Shown one piece after another: positions 15,994-24,639 of a stretch of DNA of 64,000 nucleotides (the stretch's first letter is position 1; every line of letters begins with the position of its first letter). Source of the DNA: Marinilabilia salmonicolor JCM 21150 (lineage in GTDB: Bacteria; Bacteroidota; Bacteroidia; Bacteroidales; Marinilabiliaceae); assembly GCF_000259075.1 (NCBI RefSeq), contig NZ_AJKI01000030.1, positions 62,001 through 126,000 on the forward strand, read 5' to 3'. The notes beneath the pieces were generated by a model that did not search any database, was not told the DNA's origin, and was given only the letters and a program-made list of their open reading frames with translations. A program made the translations under genes and the position numbers.

Positions 15994-17865
15994 ATGGCCA
16001 ACATACTATCAGTAGAAAATCTAACCCACAACTGGGGCGACATACGCTTATTCAACAATCTTACATTCGGACTGGAAGAGGGCGACAAAGCAGCTTTGAT
16101 TGCCCGGAACGGGACAGGTAAAACCACTCTTTTAAATATTCTGGGTGGTAAGTTTTCTGCAGATTCGGGTATCGTTACCTGGCGAAAAGACATAATAACA
16201 GGTTATCTGGCTCAAAATCCGGAATTTGAACCGGAACAAACAGTGCTGGAGTCCCTTTTTCATTCCGAAAATGAAACAGCGGTAGTGGTTCGCAGCTACG
16301 AAAAAGCAGTGGCTGAAAATGACGACACGGCCATTCAGGAGTTGCTGCCTAAAATGGAGCAATTAAACGCCTGGGATTATGAGGAAAGAGCCAAACAAAT
16401 CCTTTCCCAACTGAAGATTGATATGTTCAATCAACCAATGGGCCAATTGTCAGGAGGTCAGATTAAGCGTGTTGCACTCGCAAGAGTTCTAATTACCAAT
16501 CCGGATTTTCTTATACTGGATGAGCCAACAAACCATCTGGATCTGGATATGATCGAATGGCTTGAGGACTACCTGAAAAGAAGCCGCATGACCCTGCTGA
16601 TGGTCACACACGACAGGTATTTCCTGGACAGCGTTTGCAACACAATTTATGAACTTCACGACGAATCTCTATTTCAATATAAAGGAAACTACACTTACTA
16701 TCTTGAAAAACGTGCGGAACGCATCAGTCAGAAAAATCAGGAAGTGGAACGGGCCAGAAATCTTCTGAGAAAAGAGCAGGATTGGATGAACCGACAGCCA
16801 CAGGCACGCGGAACCAAAGCAAAATATAGGATTGATGCTTTTTACGACCTCAAGAAAACTGCCGAACAGAACACCGAGGAACAAAATCTGGAAATCAACA
16901 TCAAATCTGCGCGACTGGGGAAGAAAGTCATTAATCTGCACCACATTAGCAAAAGATTCGGAGACCTCACCCTGATTAAAGATTTTTCATACAAGTTTGC
17001 ACGGGGTGAAAAAGTTGGAATCATTGGGAAAAACGGAAGCGGAAAATCCACCTTTCTGAATATCCTGACAGGAAAACTTGAACCCGACAGCGGAGAAGTA
17101 GAGCCCGGCGAGACACTGGCATTTGGCTACTACAAACAAGAAGGATTAAACCTTGACAACAGCAAAAGGGTTCTGGATGTAATTACCGATATTGCAGATC
17201 ATATTCAGCTGGGAAAAGACCAGTCGATGTCGGCCTCCCAGTTTTTAAGATATTTCTTATTCCCCAATGAGATGCACAACGTCTTGGTGGAAAAACTCAG
17301 TGGAGGTGAGAAAAAAAGGCTCTACCTCATGACTGTTTTGATGAAAAACCCCAACTTCCTGATTCTTGATGAGCCGACCAATGATCTGGACATCCTGACT
17401 CTAAACATCCTTGAGGATTATTTACAGCAATTCGATGGCTGCGTGATGGTTGTTTCACACGACCGCTATTTCCTTGACAAGGTAACCGACCACTTATTTG
17501 TCCTGGAGGGGAATGGCCGTATAAAAGACTTCCCGGGTAACTATACAGATTATCACGCACAAAAAAGACAGGAAGCAAAGGATCAAAAAAGCATTTCGAC
17601 CTCCGTTAAAGAACCCAAGAAGAAAAAACCAGCCAGACAACAGGATAAAAACAAACTCACCTTTAAAGAAAAGAAAGAGTTGGAAAGTCTGGAACAACAA
17701 ATTGAAGAGTTGGAAAACCAGAAGAATGAAAAAGAGACGCAACTCAACTCAGGCAAGCTTACAGGAGATGAATTACTTCAAACATCAGCAGACCTCGGCC
17801 AACTCATGGAAGAGCTGGATACCTGTGAAATGCGATGGCTTGAATTAAGTGAAAAAGAAGGTTAA
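15994..17865 (+). CDS. ABC-F family ATPase (Uup-like)
   Basis: 623 residues with two ABC domains and no membrane segment. First domain: ARNGTGKTTLLNILGG, signature LSGGQIKRVALARVL, Walker B FLILDEPTNHLD. Second: GKNGSGKSTFLNILTG, LSGGEKKRLYLMTVL, NFLILDEPTNDLD. The linker is charged, and the C terminus (about 540-620) is a Lys/Glu-rich coiled coil as in Uup. ABC-F proteins act on ribosomes or, for Uup, in DNA/ribosome maintenance. Its stop overlaps by 4 bases the end of the convergent sugar-binding protein gene. Confidence 0.92.
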   Translation: MANILSVENLTHNWGDIRLFNNLTFGLEEGDKAALIARNGTGKTTLLNILGGKFSADSGIVTWRKDIITGYLAQNPEFEPEQTVLESLFHSENETAVVVRSYEKAVAENDDTAIQELLPKMEQLNAWDYEERAKQILSQLKIDMFNQPMGQLSGGQIKRVALARVLITNPDFLILDEPTNHLDLDMIEWLEDYLKRSRMTLLMVTHDRYFLDSVCNTIYELHDESLFQYKGNYTYYLEKRAERISQKNQEVERARNLLRKEQDWMNRQPQARGTKAKYRIDAFYDLKKTAEQNTEEQNLEINIKSARLGKKVINLHHISKRFGDLTLIKDFSYKFARGEKVGIIGKNGSGKSTFLNILTGKLEPDSGEVEPGETLAFGYYKQEGLNLDNSKRVLDVITDIADHIQLGKDQSMSASQFLRYFLFPNEMHNVLVEKLSGGEKKRLYLMTVLMKNPNFLILDEPTNDLDILTLNILEDYLQQFDGCVMVVSHDRYFLDKVTDHLFVLEGNGRIKDFPGNYTDYHAQKRQEAKDQKSISTSVKEPKKKKPARQQDKNKLTFKEKKELESLEQQIEELENQKNEKETQLNSGKLTGDELLQTSADLGQLMEELDTCEMRWLELSEKEG

Positions 17866-18863
17866 TTCCTTATCTCTTCCCATGAATATTCATCCAAATC
17901 AACTAAAGTCCCCAGATTTTCCCGGTCAATGCCCATAGACTTTACCCGAAACGTAGGAATCGTTTCTGTACCATTAAAGGTCCCTGCATTTGCCAAATCC
18001 TTCGGATCCTCATTCTCTCTTAGAATTTTAGCAATCAAATCGCCTGTTTTGTAGCCTAATTCCCTGTGTGGATGATAAACAGTGAGATTCATCTCTCCGT
18101 TCTCGATACTCTGCACGGCCTCTAGAATAGCATCCTGCCCCGTAACAAAAACATCACCAGCTATTCCATATCGGTTCAAGACATCCACGGTTCCAAGTCC
18201 CATCGGATCATTGCAACTAATTACCGCATCGACTTCCATTCCGTAGGAGTCCAACACTTTCTGGAACTCAAAGGCTGCCCGCTCCCTGTTCCATCCTTCA
18301 ATATAGGTTTCATAAAGGATATTTATCTCACCGGCTTCCACATGAGGTTTTAGCATGATGTCTATATGTTCTTTCACTTCGAACCCGTTTTTATCAAAAC
18401 GATCACCCGCAAAGACCACATAATTTCCTGAAGGGACTGCCTCAAGGGCCCCTTCGCAAAAAATACGCGCTATTTCTTCATTATCGCCTGTTACAAACAT
18501 ATCATAATCCGAATTATTGATCAGACGATTGTAGGCAATAACTTTAACCCCCTGTTCTCTGGCATCACGAACAAGCGGAGCAATGGTATTTCCGTTCACA
18601 GCCGCTATCACCAATAAATCAATCCCTTCAGCAATCAACTCATACCCCTGTTCCAACTGAGTGATATCATTATCTTCAGCATGTTTAATAAGAGTTGCAA
18701 TGCCGTACTCTTTCAACTTTTCTGCCATAAAATTTCCCTCTTTCACGAATCGCTCCCTGTTTTGGGCGGGATTCAGGTATCCGACAGTATATTCCGACTC
18801 ACCGGAACAAGCCATCAATAAAGAAAGAAAAAAAACAATAGCTATAATCTTTAAGGTTCTCAT
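17862..18863 (-). CDS. Sugar-binding lipoprotein (xylose-binding XylF-like, periplasmic-binding type 1)
   Basis: 333 residues with a lipobox ending at Cys19 (LLMACSGE). The mature protein is a type 1 periplasmic sugar-binding fold: VGYLNPAQNRERFVKEGNFM, DLLVIAAVNGNTIAPLVRDAREQGVKVIAYNRLINNSDYDMFVTGDNEE, and ISCNDPMGLGTVDVLNRYGI. These blocks match D-xylose-type binding proteins (VIAYDRL...YISFDN). No ABC permease or ATPase gene is nearby, and the gene diverges from a chemoreceptor gene 108 bases away. A role as ligand-presenting partner of that receptor is therefore likely; a lost transporter is the alternative. Confidence 0.85.
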   Translation of the reverse strand: MRTLKIIAIVFFLSLLMACSGESEYTVGYLNPAQNRERFVKEGNFMAEKLKEYGIATLIKHAEDNDITQLEQGYELIAEGIDLLVIAAVNGNTIAPLVRDAREQGVKVIAYNRLINNSDYDMFVTGDNEEIARIFCEGALEAVPSGNYVVFAGDRFDKNGFEVKEHIDIMLKPHVEAGEINILYETYIEGWNRERAAFEFQKVLDSYGMEVDAVISCNDPMGLGTVDVLNRYGIAGDVFVTGQDAILEAVQSIENGEMNLTVYHPHRELGYKTGDLIAKILRENEDPKDLANAGTFNGTETIPTFRVKSMGIDRENLGTLVDLDEYSWEEIRN

Positions 18864-18928
18864 AGTACATCCAGGATTTTTTCAACTGCCTACAAATATC
18901 AAAAAAAATATAAACAAATACTAAATTT

Positions 18929-18951
18929 CGGTAAAATATACATATTTTTAC
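18929..18951. promoter_or_regulatory. AT-rich palindrome in the divergent promoter region
   Basis: GGTAAAA at 18929-18935 and its complement TTTTACC at 18945-18951 flank a near-symmetric TA-rich centre. It lies midway between the divergent sugar-binding protein and chemoreceptor genes, where a shared operator would be expected. No regulator is assigned. Confidence 0.45.
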
Positions 18952-18971
18952 CCTGACCAAAAATAATTTTT

Positions 18972-20789
18972 ATGATGGAGAAAATCAATTGGAGCTGGCA
19001 GGACATCAGCATCCGCCATAAGATTGGACTGGGATTTACAGTTATTATTGCAATTTCGGTAATTACAGGTCTGGTATTATTAAGCAACCTGAATAAAATA
19101 TCCAGTCAAACAAAAAATCTTTCAGACACACATATCCCCACAGTTTATGAAGTAAACTATCTGATGCGTTACTGGCAGGAATCAAGCGAAAATGCCAAAG
19201 CATTCGATTTTTCCAAAAATCCATACTTCAACGAACAGGCTGATATTACCTTTGATCGTACGGTTTCAGCTTTCCGGAATTTGAATGAACTTACAACCGA
19301 CCGGAAAGAAGAGTTAAAAAAGAAAGGGGTTTTTCTGGATTTATTAAAACAATACCTGACCCAATACAAAGAGTCACGAGAACTTTACCTCGACTTATCA
19401 TCAAGATTTGAAAATCAACGCAACAGTTTTAAGCAATACCTGGACGATCTGAATAACACTGTCAACATCAGATCTTTTACTGAGGCTCAAATTCTGGCGA
19501 AAGCCAACCAGTTGGGTGTCAAAATCAATGATCACTTATTAAACAGAGACGGTGTTGAATTAATTGAGTTGACCAAAGCATTACCTCTTTTAAGGACGGA
19601 AGTTTCTTCCATTCCCGCAAGAACAGCAATAAGAGATTTGACTACTGAAGTTTTCAGTACCGCAGAAAACCTGCTTGCACTCTACAAACAGATGCGTATC
19701 GCTGAACTAAAAAATTATGAAGCATCGAAAAACGTGATGTGGGAAGTAAGGGCCTCATCGGATATCGGATTAGATCAGATTCAGGTAGTGGGAAATACCA
19801 GCAATGATATTACCAACAAGCAAAGAACCATTCAGGTAATCACCCTAATCCTCTCCATTGTTCTTGGAGTATCCCTTATTTTCTTACTTTCAAACTCCAT
19901 TGGGCGTCCAATCATCAGAGGCATCGAACTGGCTGAAAGAGTGGCCAGGGGGGATCTGACCGTTAAAATGAAGGAAAACAGAAAAGATGAAATTGGTCGA
20001 TTGGGAAGTGCCCTGAACAATATGACGGTAAATCTTAACAAACTAATATCAGACATTATAAACACTTCACGAACTGTTGCCGACTACAGCGAACAACTGA
20101 ATGAAAAAGCCCTTGATCTTGCAGAAGGTGCAAACCAGCAGGCATCTTCAGCAGAAGAAGTTTCTTCGTCCATGGAAGAAATGCACAGTGTAATAGAACA
20201 AAACACACAGAATTCGAAAGAAACAGAAAACATATCGGCTAAAGCTGCCGCGCAAATGCGCGAAAGCAACAAGCGAAGCAAAGAAGCTGCCTTGCAACTG
20301 GAGGAAATTACCAACAAAATCATGGTCATCAAGGATATTGCTTTTCAGACCAACATACTTGCCCTTAATGCAGCTGTTGAAGCTGCACGCGCAGGACAGG
20401 AAGGAAGAGGTTTTTCTGTGGTGGCCGCTGAAGTTCGCAAACTGGCTGAACGTAGCCAGGCAGCAGCCCAGGAAATTAGTAAAGTTTCTTCGGTAACTAT
20501 TGAAGCATCGAGGCTTTCCACGGAAATGCTTGATGAACTAACCCCGAAAATTGAGAAAACCGCTGAACTGGTAAGTGAAATTTCGGCTGCCTCAGTGGAA
20601 CAGGTAAGTGGAGTACAACAAATAAACCTGGCATTGCAGGAACTAAATCAAATTACTCAGAGAAACGCCTCCAGTGCAGATGAAATTAACATTACCTCAG
20701 ACAAGCTTCAGGGAATGTCTCATCAGCTGCTCAATGCCACCACCTCATTCAAGGCTTTGAGTGAAACGGAAGAAGAAGAGTACTATTAG
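18972..20789 (+). CDS. Methyl-accepting chemotaxis protein
   Basis: 605 residues: membrane helix about 18-40, an extracellular helical ligand domain (about 41-280), second helix about 286-308 ([20 protein letters not shown]), HAMP ([22 protein letters not shown]), and a cytoplasmic signalling domain with the hairpin tip [40 protein letters not shown]. Glu/Gln-rich flanks could be methylation sites. No other che genes are in the window. Its stop TAG is formed at the junction with a small transposon (G of the stop is the first base of the element), so the original C terminus may have been slightly different. Confidence 0.92.
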   Translation: MMEKINWSWQDISIRHKIGLGFTVIIAISVITGLVLLSNLNKISSQTKNLSDTHIPTVYEVNYLMRYWQESSENAKAFDFSKNPYFNEQADITFDRTVSAFRNLNELTTDRKEELKKKGVFLDLLKQYLTQYKESRELYLDLSSRFENQRNSFKQYLDDLNNTVNIRSFTEAQILAKANQLGVKINDHLLNRDGVELIELTKALPLLRTEVSSIPARTAIRDLTTEVFSTAENLLALYKQMRIAELKNYEASKNVMWEVRASSDIGLDQIQVVGNTSNDITNKQRTIQVITLILSIVLGVSLIFLLSNSIGRPIIRGIELAERVARGDLTVKMKENRKDEIGRLGSALNNMTVNLNKLISDIINTSRTVADYSEQLNEKALDLAEGANQQASSAEEVSSSMEEMHSVIEQNTQNSKETENISAKAAAQMRESNKRSKEAALQLEEITNKIMVIKDIAFQTNILALNAAVEAARAGQEGRGFSVVAAEVRKLAERSQAAAQEISKVSSVTIEASRLSTEMLDELTPKIEKTAELVSEISAASVEQVSGVQQINLALQELNQITQRNASSADEINITSDKLQGMSHQLLNATTSFKALSETEEEEYY

Positions 20790-20948
20790 AAACTGTTTAA
20801 GTTTTATCCTTTGAGATGTTTTCGAGTCTTAAACTCTTATACTTCGTCAAAATTTCCTTAAATAGCGCTGCTATTCTCGTCAATTTTGACTTGCCTAAGA
20901 GCTCAATCCTTCAAAAACACCTATCAAAAACAAAATTTAAACAGTTTC
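20789..20948. mobile_element. MITE family B (160 bp, IS5-like ends)
   Basis: Inverted ends GAAACTGTTTAA and TTAAACAGTTTC are flanked by a 3-bp duplication TTA (20786-20788 and 20949-20951). The interior has GTCAAAAT / ATTTTGAC arms. No coding capacity. The 3-bp TNA duplication fits the IS1031 subgroup of IS5, but family assignment is inferred. Confidence 0.75.
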
Positions 20949-21049
20949 TTAATTCCTGGTTTCAGCGTTTTTAACAGCCTTTTACTGACAGATATCAGCA
21001 CTCTTACTTTAATTTTATAAGTAAAACCCGTTATTTTTTATCAATTTTA

Positions 21050-21080
21050 TTGTTTTAGACTGAATTAATAATTATTTTTG
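21050..21080 (+). promoter_or_regulatory. Bacteroidota-type promoter of the phe/tyr operon
   Basis: TTG at 21050-21052, a 20-base spacer, then TATTTTTG at 21073-21080, matching the known TTTG-N19-21-TAnnTTTG pattern. Transcription would start near 21087 and the leader peptide ATG follows at 21110. Confidence 0.65.
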
Positions 21081-21109
21081 CATCGTAAACAAAACAAAGA
21101 CGATTTATC

Positions 21110-21199
21110 ATGTTAAAACATGCCTACTCTTTCTTTTTTTTCTTCTTTTATTTTTTTGGTTATTCAACCAGAAGGGGCAGGCTCGTGTATAAACAATAA
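21110..21199 (+). CDS. Phe/Tyr-rich leader peptide (attenuator) upstream of pheA
   Basis: A 29-residue ORF: MLKHAYS, then six Phe in a row, Tyr, two more Phe, then GYSTRRGRLVYKQ. Eight Phe and four Tyr among 29 residues is the hallmark of PheL-type attenuation peptides. Promoter, leader ORF, terminator and pheA come in the classical order. With Phe-tRNA scarce, a ribosome paused at 21131-21157 leaves bases from about 21174 free to pair downstream and block the terminator; with enough Phe it reaches the stop at 21197-21199 and covers them. Confidence 0.85.
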   Translation: MLKHAYSFFFFFFYFFGYSTRRGRLVYKQ

Positions 21200-21253
21200 A
21201 GAAAAGGATTTTTCAAAATATACGTCCCGCCCCACAAGGCGGGATTTTTTTTT
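21174..21253 (+). terminator. Attenuator: antiterminator arm and intrinsic terminator
   Basis: Terminator stem TCCCGCC (21225-21231) / GGCGGGA (21238-21244) with a 6-base loop and nine T's (21245-21253). The 5' arm of that stem can instead pair with GGGGCAGG (21174-21181) inside the leader ORF: five G-C/C-G pairs, one bulged A, two more pairs, involving 21227-21233. The two pairings are mutually exclusive. pheA begins 9 bases after the T run. Confidence 0.8.
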
Positions 21254-21262
21254 ATCTAAACT

Positions 21263-22183
21263 ATGAGTACAAAAGAAAACATTAAAGTAGCCATACAGGG
21301 AATTCCGGGAGCCAACCACGAAATCGCCGCCCGGGCCTGGTTTACCGACAAAGAGGTGGAACCGGTTGCCTGCCATACATTCCAGGAAGTCTTTGATGCC
21401 ATGCACAAGGACCCTGAAACATTTGGAATAATGGCCATCGAGAACACACTGGTTGGAAGTCTTCTTCCAAATTACACCATGCTCCGGGAGTCGGGTTATT
21501 TTATTCATGGGGAACACAAACTCAGGATCAAACATCATCTGATGGCATTGCCCGGACAAACCATCGATGACCTCAGGGAAGTTCACTCGCATCCAATGGC
21601 TCTGGCTCAATGTGAGGCATTTTTTAAGGACTACCCCCACATAAAGCTCATCGAAAGTGAAGACACCGCCTACAGTGCAAAAGTCATTGAGGACGGGCAA
21701 CTGGAAGGGATAGGTGCCATTGCATCATCATTGGCGGCCGAACTATACCATCTCAACATCATCAAAAGCGGAATTGAAACCAACAAACACAATTTCACCC
21801 GGTTTCTGATTATTGGTCAGGAGGATCGTATTGAAAAAAGCGAACTGATTAAACAAAAAAGAATTAATAAATCCTCTCTGGTATTCTCCCTCCCACACGA
21901 AGAAGGAAGTCTTTCAAAAGTTCTTACCATACTGGCATTTTATAACATTAATCTGACCAAAATTCAATCACTACCTGTGGTTGGAGTAGAGTGGGAATAT
22001 CTTTTTTACATTGATGTGAATTACAACGACTACGACCGATATTTACAATCGCTGGACGCCATTCGCCCTTTGTGTAAAAAACTGAGAATTCTGGGTGAAT
22101 ACGAAGCCTGTCAAACGACACATTCCACCAATGGAGAAACCGTGAAGAAAGAAAAAGTTCAACAAGCATTATTATCGATCTAA
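21263..22183 (+). CDS. pheA: Prephenate dehydratase
   Basis: 306 residues, monofunctional. Converts prephenate to phenylpyruvate. The catalytic domain (about 5-190) starts VAIQGIPGANHEIAARAWF and includes IENTLVGSLLPNY, HSHPMALAQCE and an N-K-H-N-F-T-R-F block (the TRF catalytic signature). A C-terminal ACT domain (SLVFSLPHEEGSLSKVLTIL) gives Phe feedback control. It is first in an operon with an aminotransferase, DAHP synthase-chorismate mutase and prephenate dehydrogenase. A MITE lies in the 179-base gap to the next gene and its duplication contains the pheA stop. Confidence 0.92.
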   Translation: MSTKENIKVAIQGIPGANHEIAARAWFTDKEVEPVACHTFQEVFDAMHKDPETFGIMAIENTLVGSLLPNYTMLRESGYFIHGEHKLRIKHHLMALPGQTIDDLREVHSHPMALAQCEAFFKDYPHIKLIESEDTAYSAKVIEDGQLEGIGAIASSLAAELYHLNIIKSGIETNKHNFTRFLIIGQEDRIEKSELIKQKRINKSSLVFSLPHEEGSLSKVLTILAFYNINLTKIQSLPVVGVEWEYLFYIDVNYNDYDRYLQSLDAIRPLCKKLRILGEYEACQTTHSTNGETVKKEKVQQALLSI

Positions 22184-22186
22184 ATA

Positions 22187-22348
22187 GTGTCTGTCCATAA
22201 AGTACCACTTGCTGCGTTACGCTTGCCGCCAAAATACTCATTTACCCAGGTAAACTCCGTTTTTGGCGGTTTCGCAAGCCTTACAACTGGCACTTTCTGA
22301 CCAGACACATGACTTTTTAAAAACTTTCCCGACTTTATAGACGGGCAC
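22187..22348 (+). mobile_element. MITE family A, copy 5 (162 bp) inside the phe/tyr operon
   Basis: Inverted ends GTGTCTGTCCATAAAG and CTTTATAGACGGGCAC with direct duplication TAAATA at 22181-22186 (starting with the pheA stop TAA) and 22349-22354. The CCGCC/GGCGG interior matches copies at 8704 and 11267. Its foldback sits between two co-oriented operon genes and may change downstream expression. Confidence 0.88.
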
Positions 22349-22362
22349 TAAATAAAGATACT

Positions 22363-23526
22363 ATGATAACACCAGCCCAAAGAATCAGTGAAGTTAAAGA
22401 GTATTACTTCTCCCTGAAATTAAAAGAAATTGCCAGGATGATTAAAGATGGCAAACCGGTCATCAATCTGGGCATCGGTAATCCGGATCAGCCACCGGCT
22501 CCGGAAGTATTAGAGACACTTAACCAATCGGCCTTGCGCCCCGACACCCACGGATACCAGGGTTACATTGGAATACCTGAACTCAGGGAAGCTTTTTCGG
22601 AGTGGTATAAAAAGTTTTACGGGGTTATGCTGAATCCCGACTCTGAAGTATTGCCGCTGATGGGGTCCAAAGAAGGAATCATGCATATCTCCATGGCCTT
22701 CCTAAATCCGGGAGACGAAGTATTAGTGCCCAATCCGGGATACCCGACATACTCAGCTGTTACCAGAATTGCAGGAGCCAAAGAGCGTTCATACGACTTG
22801 CTGGAAGAGAACAACTGGCAACCCGATTTGGAGAACCTGGAACAAGAAGATTTATCAGCTGTAAAAATTATGTGGGTCAATTACCCAAATATGCCCACAG
22901 GTGCAAAGGCAAGCAAAAAATTCTTCGAGAAACTGATAGCGTTTGCCAAACGTAATGACATTTTAATATGCAACGACAATCCCTACAGCTTCATATTGAA
23001 TAAAGAGCCTCAGAGCCTGCTATCCGTTCCCGGCGCAAAAGAAGTGGCCATTGAGTTAAACTCCCTGAGCAAATCGCACAACATGGCCGGATGGCGTGTT
23101 GGAATGGCTGCCTCGAATCCTGATTTCATAAAATACATCCTGCGCATCAAAAGCAATATGGATTCAGGAATGTTCCGTCCCATGCAGGAAGCTGCAGCAA
23201 AAGCACTTATGCTTGAAGAAAAATGGTATAATGAGGTTAACTCAGTATATAAAAAAAGAAAAGAACTGGTCCTGAAAATCATGTCGCTTTTGGGGTGTAG
23301 CTGGCAGGATGATCAGGTGGGAATGTTTATCTGGGCCAAAATTCCGGAAAAATATTCCTCCAGCGAAGAGTTATCGGACAAAATTCTTTATGAAGCCAAC
23401 GTATTCATTACACCGGGATTTATATTCGGGGATAACGGAAAACAATACATCCGAATCTCCCTTTGTACTTCAGAAGAAAAACTACAAGAATCAATAAACA
23501 GAATTGAAAACATAATAACCAATTAA
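22363..23526 (+). CDS. Class I/II PLP-dependent aminotransferase (probable aromatic aminotransferase)
   Basis: 387 residues. Fold-type I signatures: INLGIGNPDQPPAPEVL, LPLMGSKEGIMHI, NPGYPTY, WVNYPNMPTGAKAS and the PLP-lysine site NSLSKSHNMAGWRVGM. By sequence style it falls with aspartate/LL-diaminopimelate aminotransferases. Its place between pheA and aroF-CM suggests it transaminates phenylpyruvate and 4-hydroxyphenylpyruvate to Phe and Tyr. The DAHP synthase gene starts 2 bases after its stop. Confidence 0.88.
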   Translation: MITPAQRISEVKEYYFSLKLKEIARMIKDGKPVINLGIGNPDQPPAPEVLETLNQSALRPDTHGYQGYIGIPELREAFSEWYKKFYGVMLNPDSEVLPLMGSKEGIMHISMAFLNPGDEVLVPNPGYPTYSAVTRIAGAKERSYDLLEENNWQPDLENLEQEDLSAVKIMWVNYPNMPTGAKASKKFFEKLIAFAKRNDILICNDNPYSFILNKEPQSLLSVPGAKEVAIELNSLSKSHNMAGWRVGMAASNPDFIKYILRIKSNMDSGMFRPMQEAAAKALMLEEKWYNEVNSVYKKRKELVLKIMSLLGCSWQDDQVGMFIWAKIPEKYSSSEELSDKILYEANVFITPGFIFGDNGKQYIRISLCTSEEKLQESINRIENIITN

Positions 23527-23528
23527 CC

Positions 23529-24623
23529 ATGCATAATTTGAACATTCAACCAATTACCCTTCCGGGGTTAGAACTGAAACGGCCAATCATTATTTCCGGC
23601 CCCTGTAGTGCAGAGACAGAGGAGCAAGTATTGGCAACAGCTAAAGAACTGGCAGCACAGGGAGTTAAAATATTCCGTGCCGGCATCTGGAAACCCCGAA
23701 CACGCCCAGGTGCTTTCGAGGGCGTGGGAACAGTAGGCCTTCCATGGCTCAAACGGGTGAAAGAGGAGACCGGAATGTTTGTCGGCGTAGAAGTAGCCAC
23801 CGCCCACCACGTATATGAGGCTGTAAAATTCGGCATTGACCTGGTATGGATTGGCGCCCGCACTTCTGCCAACCCATTCGCTGTTCAGGAAGTTGCAGAT
23901 GCCATTAAGGGAATGGATATCCCGGTACTGATAAAAAACCCGGTTAATCCCGACCTGGAATTATGGATTGGTGCCATTGAGCGCATCAACAGGGCGGGAA
24001 TCACCCAAATAGCGGCAATCCACAGAGGTTTCAGCTCCTACGATCAGTCAGAATTCCGCAACCACCCGCAGTGGCAAATTCCAATCGAACTGCGACGCAG
24101 AATTCCCGAACTGCCAATCATCACCGATCCCAGTCACATTGCAGGAAACCGTGAGCTGCTCGAAGAGATATCCCAGGAAGCCATGGACCTAAACTTTGAC
24201 GGGTTAATTATCGAGTCACATACCTGCCCGGATAAAGCATGGAGCGATGCCAAACAGCAAATCACACCGGTACGTCTTAAAGAAATCATAGACCATCTGG
24301 TCCTCCGACGCCCCAAAATTGGGGATACTCCACGTGTAACACTGGATGAGTTGCGTAAAAAAATAGATCTGCTGGATGACCAGTTACTGGATCTGATGAA
24401 AGAAAGAATGGGGATTTCTGAAGCCATCGGAAAATACAAATACGAAAACAACATTACCATTCTTCAGACCCGCAGATACGACGAAATAATGAACAACCGT
24501 AGAGACCGGGGCACACAACGAGGTTTGGACGAGGAGTTTATTACACGTATTTTTGAATCCATTCATGAAGAATCGATTCACCGTCAGAATGAAATCATGA
24601 ATAAGGCCAATACTAAGAAATAA
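23529..24623 (+). CDS. aroF: DAHP synthase fused to chorismate mutase
   Basis: 364 residues. The N-terminal about 265 residues are a KDPS-type DAHP synthase: IIISGPCSAETEEQ, FRAGIWKPRTRPGAFEG, IWIGART, ITDPSHIAGNR. The C-terminal about 85 residues form an AroQ chorismate mutase helix bundle (VTLDELRKKIDLLDDQLLDLMKERM, IGKYKYENNI). The fusion links the first shikimate step to chorismate use and is usual in Bacteroidota. It probably gives allosteric control through the mutase domain. Gene order matches the operon role. Confidence 0.92.
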   Translation: MHNLNIQPITLPGLELKRPIIISGPCSAETEEQVLATAKELAAQGVKIFRAGIWKPRTRPGAFEGVGTVGLPWLKRVKEETGMFVGVEVATAHHVYEAVKFGIDLVWIGARTSANPFAVQEVADAIKGMDIPVLIKNPVNPDLELWIGAIERINRAGITQIAAIHRGFSSYDQSEFRNHPQWQIPIELRRRIPELPIITDPSHIAGNRELLEEISQEAMDLNFDGLIIESHTCPDKAWSDAKQQITPVRLKEIIDHLVLRRPKIGDTPRVTLDELRKKIDLLDDQLLDLMKERMGISEAIGKYKYENNITILQTRRYDEIMNNRRDRGTQRGLDEEFITRIFESIHEESIHRQNEIMNKANTKK

Positions 24624-24639
24624 AGAAAACCTTTTTGGA

